Positions 32,748 through 41,490 of a stretch of DNA of 64,000 bases are shown one piece after another. Each line of letters opens with the position of its first letter. The first letter of the stretch is position 1. The notes beneath the pieces are model-generated. The model saw only the letters and a program-made list of their open reading frames with translations. It was not told where the DNA came from and ran no database searches. Origin of the DNA: Deltaproteobacteria bacterium (GTDB taxonomy: Bacteria; Chloroflexota; Dehalococcoidia; Dehalococcoidales; BS750m-G39); NCBI GenBank assembly GCA_030603275.1, contig JAUVYB010000004.1, forward strand, positions 23,778 through 87,777, written 5' to 3'. A program made the position numbers and the translations under genes.

Positions 32748-33634
32748 GTAGCCCTTATCTCCTGCCGCATGAAGACCACATAGCTGACGGCGAAGCAGAT
32801 AACGGTCAGGCATATTAAGGCGGTGAGTTGCGGCCAGACAAGAATCAGGCTCTGGTCTAAGGAGAGAGGCCTGAGCAGCATTCCCGTTGTATCGCTGACG
32901 GTTAATATTCCCAAGCCCCTGAATAACGGGTCAAGCAACGCAGCAGTAGCCTCGGCAAACAACCAGTAGGGGGAAATCCGCAGCAACATCAGGGACGTCC
33001 CTATAGAGTCGGTTACGGCGGGCACTACAAAACTAACGTAAGGGTTAAAAACGGGGTTACCAATCAATATCCAGATGGCGAGCGGGCACAGCAGGGAGAC
33101 AGCCAGGCTGCGGAATAAAATGGAGAAAAGGATGGCCAGCCCCATCCAGAAGGCTCCGTAGATAACGACAGCGACGAAGTAGATAAAGAGCCGGATGATT
33201 TCCTCGGCGGCCGGCGGCACGCCGATCATCCTCAGACCATAGCCTGCAACCAGCAACATGGCAGCGAATATCATGATGGCCAGAGTAATCATACCGGCCA
33301 GGAATTTTCCGTTAATGACGCTATCCCTGTAGATAGGCTGGGACAGGATTCGATTTAGAGTGCCGGTGGAACGCTCGTTGTTTATAGCATCAAAGCCGAG
33401 GGCTATCCCTATTACGGGGACGAGCAGGGCAATAAAGGTGGCCAGTGAAGGTATAGCTCCCCCAACGGTAAAGAGGCCCATAAAAATAAAGCCGCTTTCA
33501 GTGCCTGTCCCGCGAATTCCCTGTTGAGCAGCATAAAGCGCTGCTGCGCTGGCAACAACTACCAAGAGAAATAATATTAAGCACCTTATGCTGGTGAAAT
33601 AGTCTGCCAGTTCTTTCCTGATTATGGTTATCAT
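32744..33634 (-). CDS. ABC-2 type transporter permease
   Basis: The 296-residue protein has six predicted membrane helices and the ABC-2 layout, with the conserved ALGFDAINNERSTGTLNRILSQPIYRDSVINGKFLAG segment after helix 2. It works with the ATPase encoded just upstream (eight-base gap) and the exported NEW3-domain protein. The substrate is unknown; export is the usual direction for this class. Its stop overlaps the stop of the convergent EF-G gene. Confidence 0.9.
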   Translation of the reverse strand: MITIIRKELADYFTSIRCLILFLLVVVASAAALYAAQQGIRGTGTESGFIFMGLFTVGGAIPSLATFIALLVPVIGIALGFDAINNERSTGTLNRILSQPIYRDSVINGKFLAGMITLAIMIFAAMLLVAGYGLRMIGVPPAAEEIIRLFIYFVAVVIYGAFWMGLAILFSILFRSLAVSLLCPLAIWILIGNPVFNPYVSFVVPAVTDSIGTSLMLLRISPYWLFAEATAALLDPLFRGLGILTVSDTTGMLLRPLSLDQSLILVWPQLTALICLTVICFAVSYVVFMRQEIRAT

Positions 33635-33642
33635 TATTTAAG

Positions 33643-34578
33643 CTAGCCTTCCTGGAAATACCTCTTGTATATATCGTCCAGCGAGAACTCCTGGACCTTC
33701 ATCTGAATCAGGGCGACACCGTTATCCACCACCGCCTTGGAGATTGCCGCCCGCAGGTCGGAATCGGTGGTTACGTGCAGGAAATTACCCTCCGCTTCCA
33801 CGTTGTTAACCCCCTTAATCTTGCCGATGATTTCTACCAGCTGCGGGCTGGCCTCGGCGGTTTCCACCTCTATCCTGTAGCGGCCTCCGGCCAGAGCATC
33901 CCTGCCCAGGTCGTCTAAGGCACCCTCCACCATCAGCTTGCCATTAGCCAATATGGCGATGCTGTGGCATATCCGCTGCACCTCATAGAGGCGGTGGGAG
34001 CACATGACCACGGTGGTATCCATCTTGGGCAGGCCGGCTATAAGGTCCAGTATTTGATTAATCCCCTCCGGGTCAAGGCCGGCGGTAGGCTCGTCAAGGA
34101 TAACCAGCCGGGGCTTCTTGACCAGGACGTCGGCTATGCCTAAGCGCTGCTTCATCCCCCGGGAGAACTTTCTCACGGCGGTGTCCGCCTTCTCCACCAG
34201 TCCCACCTCTTCCAGCACCTGGTCAATCTGGCGTTCAGCTTCTTCGTCACTCATGTTGTTCAGCCAGGCAATAAACCTGAGGTTCTGCCGGGCGGTGAGG
34301 TTCTCATAGAAACCCAGCCTTTCCGGCAGGTAGCCGGTAAGGCGCTTTACCTTGAGCGACTCCCGGGTGGAATCAAAACCGAATACCCGGGCGCTGCCCG
34401 AAGCCGGCTCGGTCAGTCCCAAGAGCATAAGGATGGTGGTGGTCTTACCGGCGCCGTTGGGGCCGAGCAGGCCGAAGACCTCGTTCTCGGCGACGTGGAT
34501 ATTGAGGTGGTCGACCACCGTAGTGCCGTCGTACTTCTTGGTCAGGTCCCGGGTCTCTAAGACTATGTTCTTACCCAT
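33643..34578 (-). CDS. ABC transporter ATP-binding protein
   Basis: A 311-residue ATPase of the CcmA/NatA type. Walker A is GPNGAGKTT, the signature KFSRGMKQRLGIADVL, Walker B PRLVILDEPTAGLDP. The C-terminal extension of about 85 residues (YRIEVETAEASPQLVEII..) is common in exporters of this class. It pairs with the ABC-2 permease downstream. Confidence 0.95.
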   Translation of the reverse strand: MGKNIVLETRDLTKKYDGTTVVDHLNIHVAENEVFGLLGPNGAGKTTTILMLLGLTEPASGSARVFGFDSTRESLKVKRLTGYLPERLGFYENLTARQNLRFIAWLNNMSDEEAERQIDQVLEEVGLVEKADTAVRKFSRGMKQRLGIADVLVKKPRLVILDEPTAGLDPEGINQILDLIAGLPKMDTTVVMCSHRLYEVQRICHSIAILANGKLMVEGALDDLGRDALAGGRYRIEVETAEASPQLVEIIGKIKGVNNVEAEGNFLHVTTDSDLRAAISKAVVDNGVALIQMKVQEFSLDDIYKRYFQEG

Positions 34579-34581
34579 GTT

Positions 34582-35454
34582 TTACCGCCGGCTAAATCGC
34601 ATAAAGATGTATACCAGGCCGGCAATCACCAGCACGATGATGGCCACCCCCACCCAGCCCCAGATGGTGGGCGTTTCCACGCTGACCCGAACATCCATAT
34701 CGTCCGAGATTTGCTGGCCCTTGGCGGTGAGGCTGATTTGGTAATCCCCGGCGATGGTCTTGGCCGGCGGCTTTATGTTGACCTCTATGGTCTGGGAACT
34801 TTGGGCAGCTACAGAATCTACCTCACTGGGGGAGAACTCGATAGTCCAACCGGTCGGTTTAGTGGAAGAGAAAACAAAGTCATCAATAGCTGCCGAGCCG
34901 TTGTTCTGCACTTCTATGGAGAAGAAGTTATCCCGTCCCGCCGTAGCCGTGGTGTTATAGCGCTCTTCGGCCGGAACCAGGGACATTATATAGGTGGAGG
35001 TTACCACGGCGGTGAGTTCGATAGTGCCGGTAACTTCACCCGAGGTTGCCTCCACCGTTATCTGGTATTCCCCGGGCTCGGGCAGCAGCCAGTAGGGGGG
35101 AATAACATTAATCAGTATCTTCGTTACCGGAGCGTCCTGAAAGGGCGGAGGCGGCTCAAGCCTGACGTCCAGTATCTGCTTGTCCTTGGGATAGATGGGA
35201 GTAATAGACGTAGTCCAGTCCTGGGGTCCGGTAGCCGCCAGGTCAAAGACACGGGCCTCGGTCCCCCCCGCGTACTGCAGGCCAACTTCAAACTCAAAGC
35301 TGCTGCCGGCGATTCCCGACAGCTTTGAGTAGGTGGTGGTAAGAGTAATCGTTTCGGGAGGGGCTTCCTCCTGGGCTAAGACGGCGGCCGCCGGTGAAAT
35401 GACCAGCAGGCTGACCAGCAGTAAGGATAACCCGACTAAAATTCTTAGCTTCAT
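34582..35454 (-). CDS. Exported NEW3-domain protein with C-terminal membrane anchor
   Basis: A signal peptide (MKLRILVGLSLLLVSLLVISPAAAVLA) is followed by two Ig-like NEW3/COG1470-type segments (GSSFEFEVGLQYAGGTEARVFDLAATGPQDW; RDNFFSIEVQNNGSAAIDDFVFSSTKPTGWTIEFSP) and a final membrane helix (WGWVGVAIIVLVIAGLVYIFMRF). Such proteins commonly accompany ABC-2 exporters in Chloroflexi and archaea; here it is the first gene of the three-gene unit. It probably faces the outside and may aid substrate handling. SD aaggagcg precedes ATG 35454. Confidence 0.82.
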   Translation of the reverse strand: MKLRILVGLSLLLVSLLVISPAAAVLAQEEAPPETITLTTTYSKLSGIAGSSFEFEVGLQYAGGTEARVFDLAATGPQDWTTSITPIYPKDKQILDVRLEPPPPFQDAPVTKILINVIPPYWLLPEPGEYQITVEATSGEVTGTIELTAVVTSTYIMSLVPAEERYNTTATAGRDNFFSIEVQNNGSAAIDDFVFSSTKPTGWTIEFSPSEVDSVAAQSSQTIEVNIKPPAKTIAGDYQISLTAKGQQISDDMDVRVSVETPTIWGWVGVAIIVLVIAGLVYIFMRFSRR

Positions 35455-35478
35455 GGTATCGCTCCTTATTTACTGTCT

Positions 35479-36477
35479 TTATTTAGCCAGAAGCTCTTTG
35501 AGCTTCTCGGTGAAGGCGGGCACTATCTTTTTCCAGTCGCCCACCACGCCGAAGCGGGCTTCTCTGAATATATTGGCTTCCGCATCTTTATTTATGGCCA
35601 CTATGGTCTTGGCGCTGGAACAGCCGGACATGTGCTGGCTGGAACCGGATAGGGCGACGGCGATGTAAAGTTCGGGGGTGACAATCTTGCCGGTAAGCCC
35701 TATCTGCGCCCCGGCGGGTACCCAGTCGTTATCACAGGGGGGACGGGTAGCGCCTACCGCTCCCTTTAAAAGCCTGGCCAGCTCCTCCAGCTGCTGAAAG
35801 CCTTCGGGGCTGCCGATGCCCCGCCCGCCACCGACCACCACCTCGGCATCCTCCAGCTTTATCCCCTCTACCTCTTCGGGCACCTGCTCTAAAACCTTAG
35901 CCCTTATCGCCGAAGCATCCAGACCGGCGTCAACGGTAACCACTTCCCCTTTTCGGGACTGGTCCGGCGCCAGCGGCGCCATTGCCTTGGGCCGGACGGT
36001 GGCTATCTGGGGAAAGGACCCGGTGATGAAAACGGCCTGGGCGTTGCCGCCGTAGACCGGCTTGGTCTGAAGTAATTTCTTGGAGGATGGGTCAATGGCC
36101 AGCTCCAGGCAGCCCAGAGAGGCGGCCGTGTTGAGCCGGAAAGCCAGCCGGGGGGCCAGGTCGCGGCCGATGGAGGTCTGCCCCATAATTAAAACCTGGG
36201 GCATGGCCTGCCCGGCAACTTTTTCCAGGACCGGGACGTAAGTATCGGTCTGGTAGTCTTTAAGCAGCGGGTCGTCAACGACGTAGACCTTATCGGCGCC
36301 GTAAGCAATGGCCTCCTGAGCTAAATTACCGACGCCGCTGCCGACCAGCACCGCCGCCAGTTCCTGTCCCAGGTCCCCAGCCAGCTTCCTGCCGCCGCCG
36401 AGCAGCTCGGTGGAAATTGACGCCAGCTTGTCTTCTTTAGTCTCACATAAAACCAGAACGCCCTTATTTTCAGCCAT
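35479..36477 (-). CDS. etfA: Electron transfer flavoprotein alpha subunit
   Basis: The 332-residue subunit has the C-terminal FAD-binding motif typical of EtfA: VVGGGRGIGSPEGFQQLEELARLLKGAVGATRPPCDNDWVPAGAQIGLTGKIVTPELYIAVALSGSSQHMSG. It forms a dimer with EtfB and passes electrons between flavin dehydrogenases and a quinone or other acceptor. SD aaggag lies eight bases before ATG 36477. The etfB gene is just upstream; no dehydrogenase or ETF:quinone oxidoreductase is adjacent, so partners are elsewhere. Confidence 0.96.
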   Translation of the reverse strand: MAENKGVLVLCETKEDKLASISTELLGGGRKLAGDLGQELAAVLVGSGVGNLAQEAIAYGADKVYVVDDPLLKDYQTDTYVPVLEKVAGQAMPQVLIMGQTSIGRDLAPRLAFRLNTAASLGCLELAIDPSSKKLLQTKPVYGGNAQAVFITGSFPQIATVRPKAMAPLAPDQSRKGEVVTVDAGLDASAIRAKVLEQVPEEVEGIKLEDAEVVVGGGRGIGSPEGFQQLEELARLLKGAVGATRPPCDNDWVPAGAQIGLTGKIVTPELYIAVALSGSSQHMSGCSSAKTIVAINKDAEANIFREARFGVVGDWKKIVPAFTEKLKELLAK

Positions 36478-36529
36478 AATTTAACTCCTTACCTATAGCA
36501 AAAGAATATTAAAAACTGGTTAAGAACTC

Positions 36530-37330
36530 CTATAATGCCTTAACTTCCCGCAGTTTTACCGCCAGGTTGGCCGCCGCTTCCTCCGGACCCTCTCCCTCGA
36601 TTATCTCGCACTTGCCCTCGCGGACCGGCTGGAATAATTTATGCAGCTTGGTGTGCCGGCCACTGGCGCCTATCTGAGCAGCCTCAACGCCGATATCGGC
36701 CGGCTTCCAGACCACCGGCTCCTTTTTCTTGGCGCCCATAATCCCCTTTATGGTGGGATAGCGGGGCTCGCCAATCTCGTTGCTGGCCGTAATCAGGCAG
36801 GGCAGGGATACCTCGACCACCTCGTAGCCCTCGTCGGTTTTCCTCTGCACCCTGGCCTTGCCGTCGGAGATGTCTATCTTCTCGGCCAGGGTGACGCTGG
36901 GCAGTCCCAGTATCTCGGCAATGCCCGAGCCTACCTGCCCGGCATTCCAGTCCGAAGCCTCACGGCCGCAGAAGATGATATCGTACTCGCCTATCTTCTT
37001 TATGGCCATAGCCAGGGCGTAGGCGGTTGACCAGCTATCGCTCCCGTCGAAGGCCTCATCCTCTAATAAAATAAGCTCGTCAGCCCCCATCGCCAGCGGT
37101 TTCTTGACGATGTCCCGGAGCTGGTTTGAGCCCAGGCTGAGGGCGGTTACCTTGCCCCCTGAGGCATCCTTGACTTTTAGCGCCGCCTCGACGGCATATT
37201 CGGCATAGGGGTCGACTACCGGCGAGACCCCCGCCGGCGGCACCACCTTGTTGCCGGAGGGGTCAATCTTAAAACTGGCGGGGGGTGCCTCGGGGTCAAT
37301 TACTTGCTTGACGCAGACAATCATGTTCAT
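36530..37330 (-). CDS. etfB: Electron transfer flavoprotein beta subunit
   Basis: The 266-residue EtfB begins MNMIVCVKQVIDPEAPPASFKID and contains DPYAEYAVEAALKVKD and IIFCGREASDWNAGQVGSGIAEILGLP, conserved in the family. It binds AMP or, in bifurcating members, a second FAD. The etfB-etfA order with a 52-bp gap indicates one transcript. Start ATG 37330 follows a ggagg site. Confidence 0.96.
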   Translation of the reverse strand: MNMIVCVKQVIDPEAPPASFKIDPSGNKVVPPAGVSPVVDPYAEYAVEAALKVKDASGGKVTALSLGSNQLRDIVKKPLAMGADELILLEDEAFDGSDSWSTAYALAMAIKKIGEYDIIFCGREASDWNAGQVGSGIAEILGLPSVTLAEKIDISDGKARVQRKTDEGYEVVEVSLPCLITASNEIGEPRYPTIKGIMGAKKKEPVVWKPADIGVEAAQIGASGRHTKLHKLFQPVREGKCEIIEGEGPEEAAANLAVKLREVKAL

Positions 37331-37388
37331 AACGCCTAATTCCTCCGTTTAAAGCTTAAACCCTGGGGGGAAAACCCAACTAACTAAT

Positions 37389-38255
37389 TTAACAGTGTAG
37401 CGGTTGCCTGTCAAGTTGAACCGGGCCTGCGGATAGGCTTAAAACGACCACCCGGTCGATGCCAGCGAGGTCTGGGATGACCTCTACTTCACCCCCGGGG
37501 AATATGTTATGTAAAATAGCCGTTACCGCTTCCCTCTGCCCCTGCCCTATCTCCAGCAGCATAGAGCCGCCGCTTTTAAGCTTACCCCCTGCCTGCCGGC
37601 AGAGCTGTTCTATACTTTCCGTTCCGTCGGCGCCACCGTCGAGCGCCAGCGGTGGCTCGAACTGCGGGTTTAATTCCGATTTCCTGACATAGGGCAGGTT
37701 GGCCACTATTAAATCAACCGGCTCCGGTAACGGCTCAAGCAGGTTGCCCTCCAGAAGGCGGACTCTATCAGAAACGCCGTGTTTACGGCAGTTAAGCCGG
37801 GCTACTTTAAGGGCGGCGGCGGATACATCGGTGGCATAAATTTTAGATTGCGCCAGCGCCAGCGCCAGGCTGATGGCAATGGCCCCGCTGCCGGTGCCGA
37901 TATCGGCGATAGTGAATAAAGGACGGCTTTTAGCTATAGACAGGGCTGTCTCCACCAGCAGCTCGCTCTCCGGGCGGGGGATGAGGACAGCGGGGCTGAC
38001 ATTAAAGTCAAGCCCGTAGAACTCGCGGCGGCCGGTGATATAGGCGGCAGGCTCGCCGTTTAAGCGGCGCTCCAGCAAACGCCGGAAGGTCTGCTCCTGT
38101 TGGGGGGTTAATTCCTCATCCAGTTCCAGATATAGCTGGACCCGGTCTATTTTAAGGGTATGCCGCAGCAGCAGCTCGCCCTCTAATGGGGCATCCTCAA
38201 CATTGTTCTCAACGAGAACGTCCCGGGCGCGGCGGAGGGCCTGTTTAAGGGTCAA
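37389..38255 (-). CDS. prmC: Release-factor glutamine methyltransferase PrmC
   Basis: The 288-residue enzyme methylates the Gln of the GGQ motif in release factors. It has the N-terminal helical domain and SAM motif IADIGTGSGAIAISLALA. The substrate-binding motif is NLPY (LIVANLPYVRKSEL) instead of the usual NPPY. The gene starts four bases inside the end of prfA (ATGA), the standard coupled arrangement with its substrate. Confidence 0.94.
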   Translation of the reverse strand: MTLKQALRRARDVLVENNVEDAPLEGELLLRHTLKIDRVQLYLELDEELTPQQEQTFRRLLERRLNGEPAAYITGRREFYGLDFNVSPAVLIPRPESELLVETALSIAKSRPLFTIADIGTGSGAIAISLALALAQSKIYATDVSAAALKVARLNCRKHGVSDRVRLLEGNLLEPLPEPVDLIVANLPYVRKSELNPQFEPPLALDGGADGTESIEQLCRQAGGKLKSGGSMLLEIGQGQREAVTAILHNIFPGGEVEVIPDLAGIDRVVVLSLSAGPVQLDRQPLHC

Positions 38256-39322
38256 GCCAGCTGCTCCTCCAGCTGTTTTGCCTGCTCGCTGGTGGCCAGG
38301 GTTTCAATGAGCTTATCCAGGTCGCCGTCAAGGATTCGGGGCAGGTTGCGGAAGGTCTGGCCGAGACGGTGGTCGGAGATGCGGTCCTGGGGGAAATTAT
38401 AGGTCCTTATCTTTTCGGCGCGCTTGCCGCTGCCCACCTGGGAACGGCGCTGCTGGGTTATCTCCTGCTCCTGCCTGCTCCGCTCTATATCCAGGAGGCG
38501 GGCGCGGAGCACCGCCATCGCCTTCTTGCGGTTTCTGAGCTGGGAGCGCTCGTCCTGGCAGATGCTGACCAGGCCGGTGGGGAGGTGGGTAATGCGGACG
38601 GCGGTGGCTACCTTGTTTACATTTTGCCCCCCCGCCCCACCGCTGTGGAAAATATCAATTCTAAGGTCTTCCGGGTTGACGTTTATCTCTACCTCGTCGG
38701 CTTCGGGGAGAACAGCCACGGTAGCCGTCGAGGTGTGAATCCTGCCCGAAGACTCGGTGGCCGGCACGCGCTGTACCCGGTGCACCCCCATTTCATACTT
38801 GAGGCGGCTGAAGGCGCCCCTGCCCTTAATCTCAAAGACAATTTCCTTAAAGCCGCCGATGCCGCTCTCGTTGCTGTCAATTATATCCACCGCCCAGCCC
38901 TTGTCCTGGGCATAGCGGGAATACATGCGGAATAGGTCGGCGGCGAAAAGCCCGGCTTCATCGCCACCCGTCCCCGCCCTGATTTCCATTATGATGTCCT
39001 TCTCATCGCTGGGGTCTCTGGGCGTCAGGGCGAGCTTTATCTCTTCAAGCTGGCTTTCCAGCTTTGCCTCCAGCTTTCCTATCTCCTGCCTGACCATAGC
39101 GCTCATGTCTTCCTCCATGGCGCCGTCCAGCATCGCTTTGGTCTCATCAATCTCTCCGGCGGTGGCCCTGTAAGCTCTATATTTGGTCACCAGGTCTTCA
39201 AGGCCCGCCTTCTCCTGAGCCAGCGCCTGCAGCTTATCGTGGTCGGCGGAAACCTCCGGGCTGGCTAGCTGCCGGTCAAGCTCCTGGTAGTGTTTTTCTA
39301 TCTGCTCTAATCTGTCCCACAT
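38252..39322 (-). CDS. prfA: Peptide chain release factor 1
   Basis: The 356-residue RF1 ends translation at UAA and UAG. Visible are the stop-codon recognition motif VPATES (PxT) and the catalytic GGAGGQNVNKVATAVRITH with GGQ. Length and motifs are normal. It is the first gene of the prfA-prmC pair. Confidence 0.97.
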   Translation of the reverse strand: MWDRLEQIEKHYQELDRQLASPEVSADHDKLQALAQEKAGLEDLVTKYRAYRATAGEIDETKAMLDGAMEEDMSAMVRQEIGKLEAKLESQLEEIKLALTPRDPSDEKDIIMEIRAGTGGDEAGLFAADLFRMYSRYAQDKGWAVDIIDSNESGIGGFKEIVFEIKGRGAFSRLKYEMGVHRVQRVPATESSGRIHTSTATVAVLPEADEVEINVNPEDLRIDIFHSGGAGGQNVNKVATAVRITHLPTGLVSICQDERSQLRNRKKAMAVLRARLLDIERSRQEQEITQQRRSQVGSGKRAEKIRTYNFPQDRISDHRLGQTFRNLPRILDGDLDKLIETLATSEQAKQLEEQLA

Positions 39323-39413
39323 GACGATATTCCTACGGGGGAATTATAGCACGGGTATAGCTGGCACTCAAACGGGGGGGCAGAAGGAGAGGGGGCTAGA
39401 CTGATTGATGATG

Positions 39414-39490
39414 TGGTGGTGGGGTAAAGTAATTTATAGCGATGGACTAGCAGACCGAGGGCTAGGGTTCGAATCCCCCCACTCACCCAA
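39414..39490 (+). pseudogene. Possible tRNA 3'-half remnant
   Basis: The string agggttcgaatccccccactcaccca has a T-loop (ggttcgaatcc) followed by an acceptor-like end. Upstream ggtggtgggg could pair partly with ctcacc, but only three of five T-stem pairs form and no D or anticodon arm can be drawn. It may be a decayed tRNA or an attachment-site copy beside the acquired HEPN gene. Confidence 0.3.
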
Positions 39491-39507
39491 CTATTAGGAT
39501 CATATAT

Positions 39508-40395
39508 CTAAGCCAAGTTCGGTTCGATAACTCTCAGCAGTGCCTCCACAGTTCTTCGAAAATCGTAATACTCTTCCGATGGGAGTACACTATTATGTGC
39601 TATCATGTTTCTTGGGATTTCCAGACTCTTCATATTTACACTGAATCTGTCTATGGGCCCAATATACTGTTCAAAAAAATCCATATTCTTATTGACTATA
39701 ATATCATGAAGATCCTCAAAATCAACGAAATTCAATGGGGATGTATCTTCCAGTAAATGCCACCTTCGTCTGGCGTCTTGGCGACGATTTTCGTATCTTT
39801 TCCGAGCTTTGCTGGTAGCTCCATTTGACCACCAGTCACTTTCACCAAACTTCTCCTTTAGTTTCTTCTCGATAAGAGTGCGGAGTTTATTTTCTAGGCT
39901 AAATAATAACTTATAGGCTTGCGCCATACGGTCAACGGTTTCCTCAAAGGTTGGCTGCAATGTGCAAAGATTGTCTTTTAAGAGTTGCTCCGCTAAAGCT
40001 TGAGCCGCTGCTTGACCAAGTGCCTCCCTCAAGTATTCAGGCTCAAGCGAATCTAACTCTTTGTAATATAAAACCTGTTCGAGTTCCAGGATTTCTACTA
40101 TATCATCAATACAATCTGCCCTTGACAACTTGGCATACTCAGTCTCATCCCAAGTGCTCTGAATACCATGCCAAGTTAAAAATGAAAATGGCGGCTGTTT
40201 TGAATCTACAGATAAGATAAAGAACGGCCTTTTACCGTAGACCAGACTGGGTTCAACCCCTTGTCTAACAAATGGTAGCTTCGACTTGGCAGCTGGACAT
40301 TTCTGGTTAGCGAGCATGTCGTAACTGCGAGTGAAATTGCCAATGAAGCCGCCGAGTATGCCTTCAACAGATTTGCGCTCGCTAAATATCCCCAT
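39508..40395 (-). CDS. HEPN-domain protein (Swt1-like C terminus), acquired
   Basis: The 295-residue protein has an unfamiliar N-terminal half. The C-terminal ~130 residues (LENKLRTLIEKKLKEKFG..DFFEQYIGPIDRFSVNMKSLEIPRNMIAHNSVLPSEEYYDFRRTVEALL) match the HEPN fold of the Swt1 type. It contains the RNase motif R-x4-H as Arg262-His267 (RNMIAH). HEPN RNases often serve in toxin or phage-defence systems. The gene is AT-rich compared with its surroundings and stands alone beside a tRNA remnant and a repeat island. Defence function is inferred. Confidence 0.7.
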   Translation of the reverse strand: MGIFSERKSVEGILGGFIGNFTRSYDMLANQKCPAAKSKLPFVRQGVEPSLVYGKRPFFILSVDSKQPPFSFLTWHGIQSTWDETEYAKLSRADCIDDIVEILELEQVLYYKELDSLEPEYLREALGQAAAQALAEQLLKDNLCTLQPTFEETVDRMAQAYKLLFSLENKLRTLIEKKLKEKFGESDWWSNGATSKARKRYENRRQDARRRWHLLEDTSPLNFVDFEDLHDIIVNKNMDFFEQYIGPIDRFSVNMKSLEIPRNMIAHNSVLPSEEYYDFRRTVEALLRVIEPNLA

Positions 40396-40439
40396 ACTTA
40401 TGGACTCCCATATAAATTATAACACAAAGCTAACAACAA

Positions 40440-40660
40440 TCCCCCTCTATTACTCCCTCACCACCCCACACTCCCCACCTGATGGGGAGAGAATAACATC
40501 ACCCAATGGGGGGTGGGAAAAGAGAGCTGATAAGAGTCAAAGCCTTTTTGGGCGGGAGGGTATGGGAAGAAAAACAACTTATAAAATGGGGGGATAAAAA
40601 GGGCTCAAAGCCCTACCATAAAGGGCGGCGGGCGGGAAAAGATAATAAAGGGTGGGGCAA
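40440..40660 (+). repeat. Repeat island 11 (modules D and C)
   Basis: Module D (gcctttttgggcgggagggtatgggaagaaaaac) is at about 40543-40576. A stem agggctcaaagccct follows, and C lies at 40621-40660 with a slightly altered core (gataataaagggtgggg). ORF 40506..40718 runs through this repeat into tRNA-Asn and is not a gene. Confidence 0.75.
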
Positions 40661-40676
40661 AAATAGAAAGAATATC

Positions 40677-40751
40677 TGGCTCCCCGAGCTGGACTCGAAC
40701 CAACAACCTAGCGGTTAACAGCCGCCCGCTCTACCATTGAGCTATCGGGGA
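40677..40751 (-). tRNA. tRNA-Asn (GTT)
   Basis: On the minus strand tccccga-tagctcaatggtagagc..ggctgttaaccgc..ggttcgagtcc..tcggggagcca folds as a standard tRNA. The anticodon loop is ctGTTaa. The acceptor stem pairs fully and CCA is encoded. Asn tRNA with GTT is a substrate for queuosine modification, for which queH is present in this window. Confidence 0.95.
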
Positions 40752-40824
40752 AGGCACAGAGAGGGTAACAGTTCTACTTGCCCTGACGAATTTAAGGTCA
40801 AATTATAGTTAGCACCGACCGGTT

Positions 40825-41088
40825 CTAGGCAGACGGGGCCTCACCGGGGTGCAGCTTCTTCCATTTTTCCAGCAGTTGCTCTTTGCTCTCCTTATGGTCT
40901 TCATCGGCTACGCAGCAATCCACCGGGCAGACCTCGACGCAACGCGAGGACTCGTGAGAACCCACGCACTCGGTGCACTTATCGGGGTCAATTATATATA
41001 TTTCTTCTCCCTCGGAGATAGCCTCATTGGGACACTCGGGCTCACATGCTCCGCAGCTAATACACTCCTCGGTAATCTTCAATGCCAT
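40825..41088 (-). CDS. YfhL-type 4Fe-4S ferredoxin
   Basis: The 87-residue protein has two [4Fe-4S] motifs: CISCGACEPECPNEAI and CTECVGSHESSRCVEVCPVDC, the second with the longer loop typical of YfhL/Alvin-type ferredoxins. It carries single electrons in the cytoplasm. A Lys/Glu-rich tail ends the protein. It lies downstream of the YggS and tRNA unit on the same strand. Confidence 0.93.
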   Translation of the reverse strand: MALKITEECISCGACEPECPNEAISEGEEIYIIDPDKCTECVGSHESSRCVEVCPVDCCVADEDHKESKEQLLEKWKKLHPGEAPSA

Positions 41089-41196
41089 TTCTTTTAACTA
41101 TCCTCCTGATTATTGATTACGAAATATTTTAGCACTTATCCTCATTCAATGCACTTTTTTGCTACCTCCTTAGATTACCAGCGCCTGATACGGTTC

Positions 41197-41445
41197 CTAA
41201 TCGGGCGGCTCTTCTTTCATCCAGATTCGGTAGAGCTTTTCGCCGCCCTCCTCAAAGCATTTGAACCCCTTGGAGTCCACCTCCTCCACCTCAACCTCGC
41301 CCAGCTCCCGGCACTGCTCCAGCCAGTTGCGGAAATGGGCGCCACCGCCGAAGTAGACCTTCCGCCACCTGTTCCCCTCCTCGTCTACCTTCTCTCTGAC
41401 CAGATCTTCCCGGGCCAGTCTTCCTCTTTCCTCTTCTTCAACCAT
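41197..41445 (-). CDS. Small acidic protein, unknown
   Basis: The 82-residue product (EEGNRWRKVYFGGGAHFRNWLEQCRELGEVEVEEVDSKGFKCFEEGGEKLYRIW) is highly charged. It has an aagggg SD before ATG 41445 and sits between yggS and the ferredoxin on the same strand. The composition suits a soluble protein. No family recognised. Confidence 0.65.
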   Translation of the reverse strand: MVEEEERGRLAREDLVREKVDEEGNRWRKVYFGGGAHFRNWLEQCRELGEVEVEEVDSKGFKCFEEGGEKLYRIWMKEEPPD

Positions 41446-41490
41446 CTGTCCCCTTATAGATTAAAGTCTAAGGCCTGACTAGTCAAGGGG

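Noticed and set aside
40506-40718. ORF ending LPELDSNQQPSG
   Set aside because: It reads through repeat module C into tRNA-Asn on the other strand; the ending is a well-known artefact of tRNA translation.
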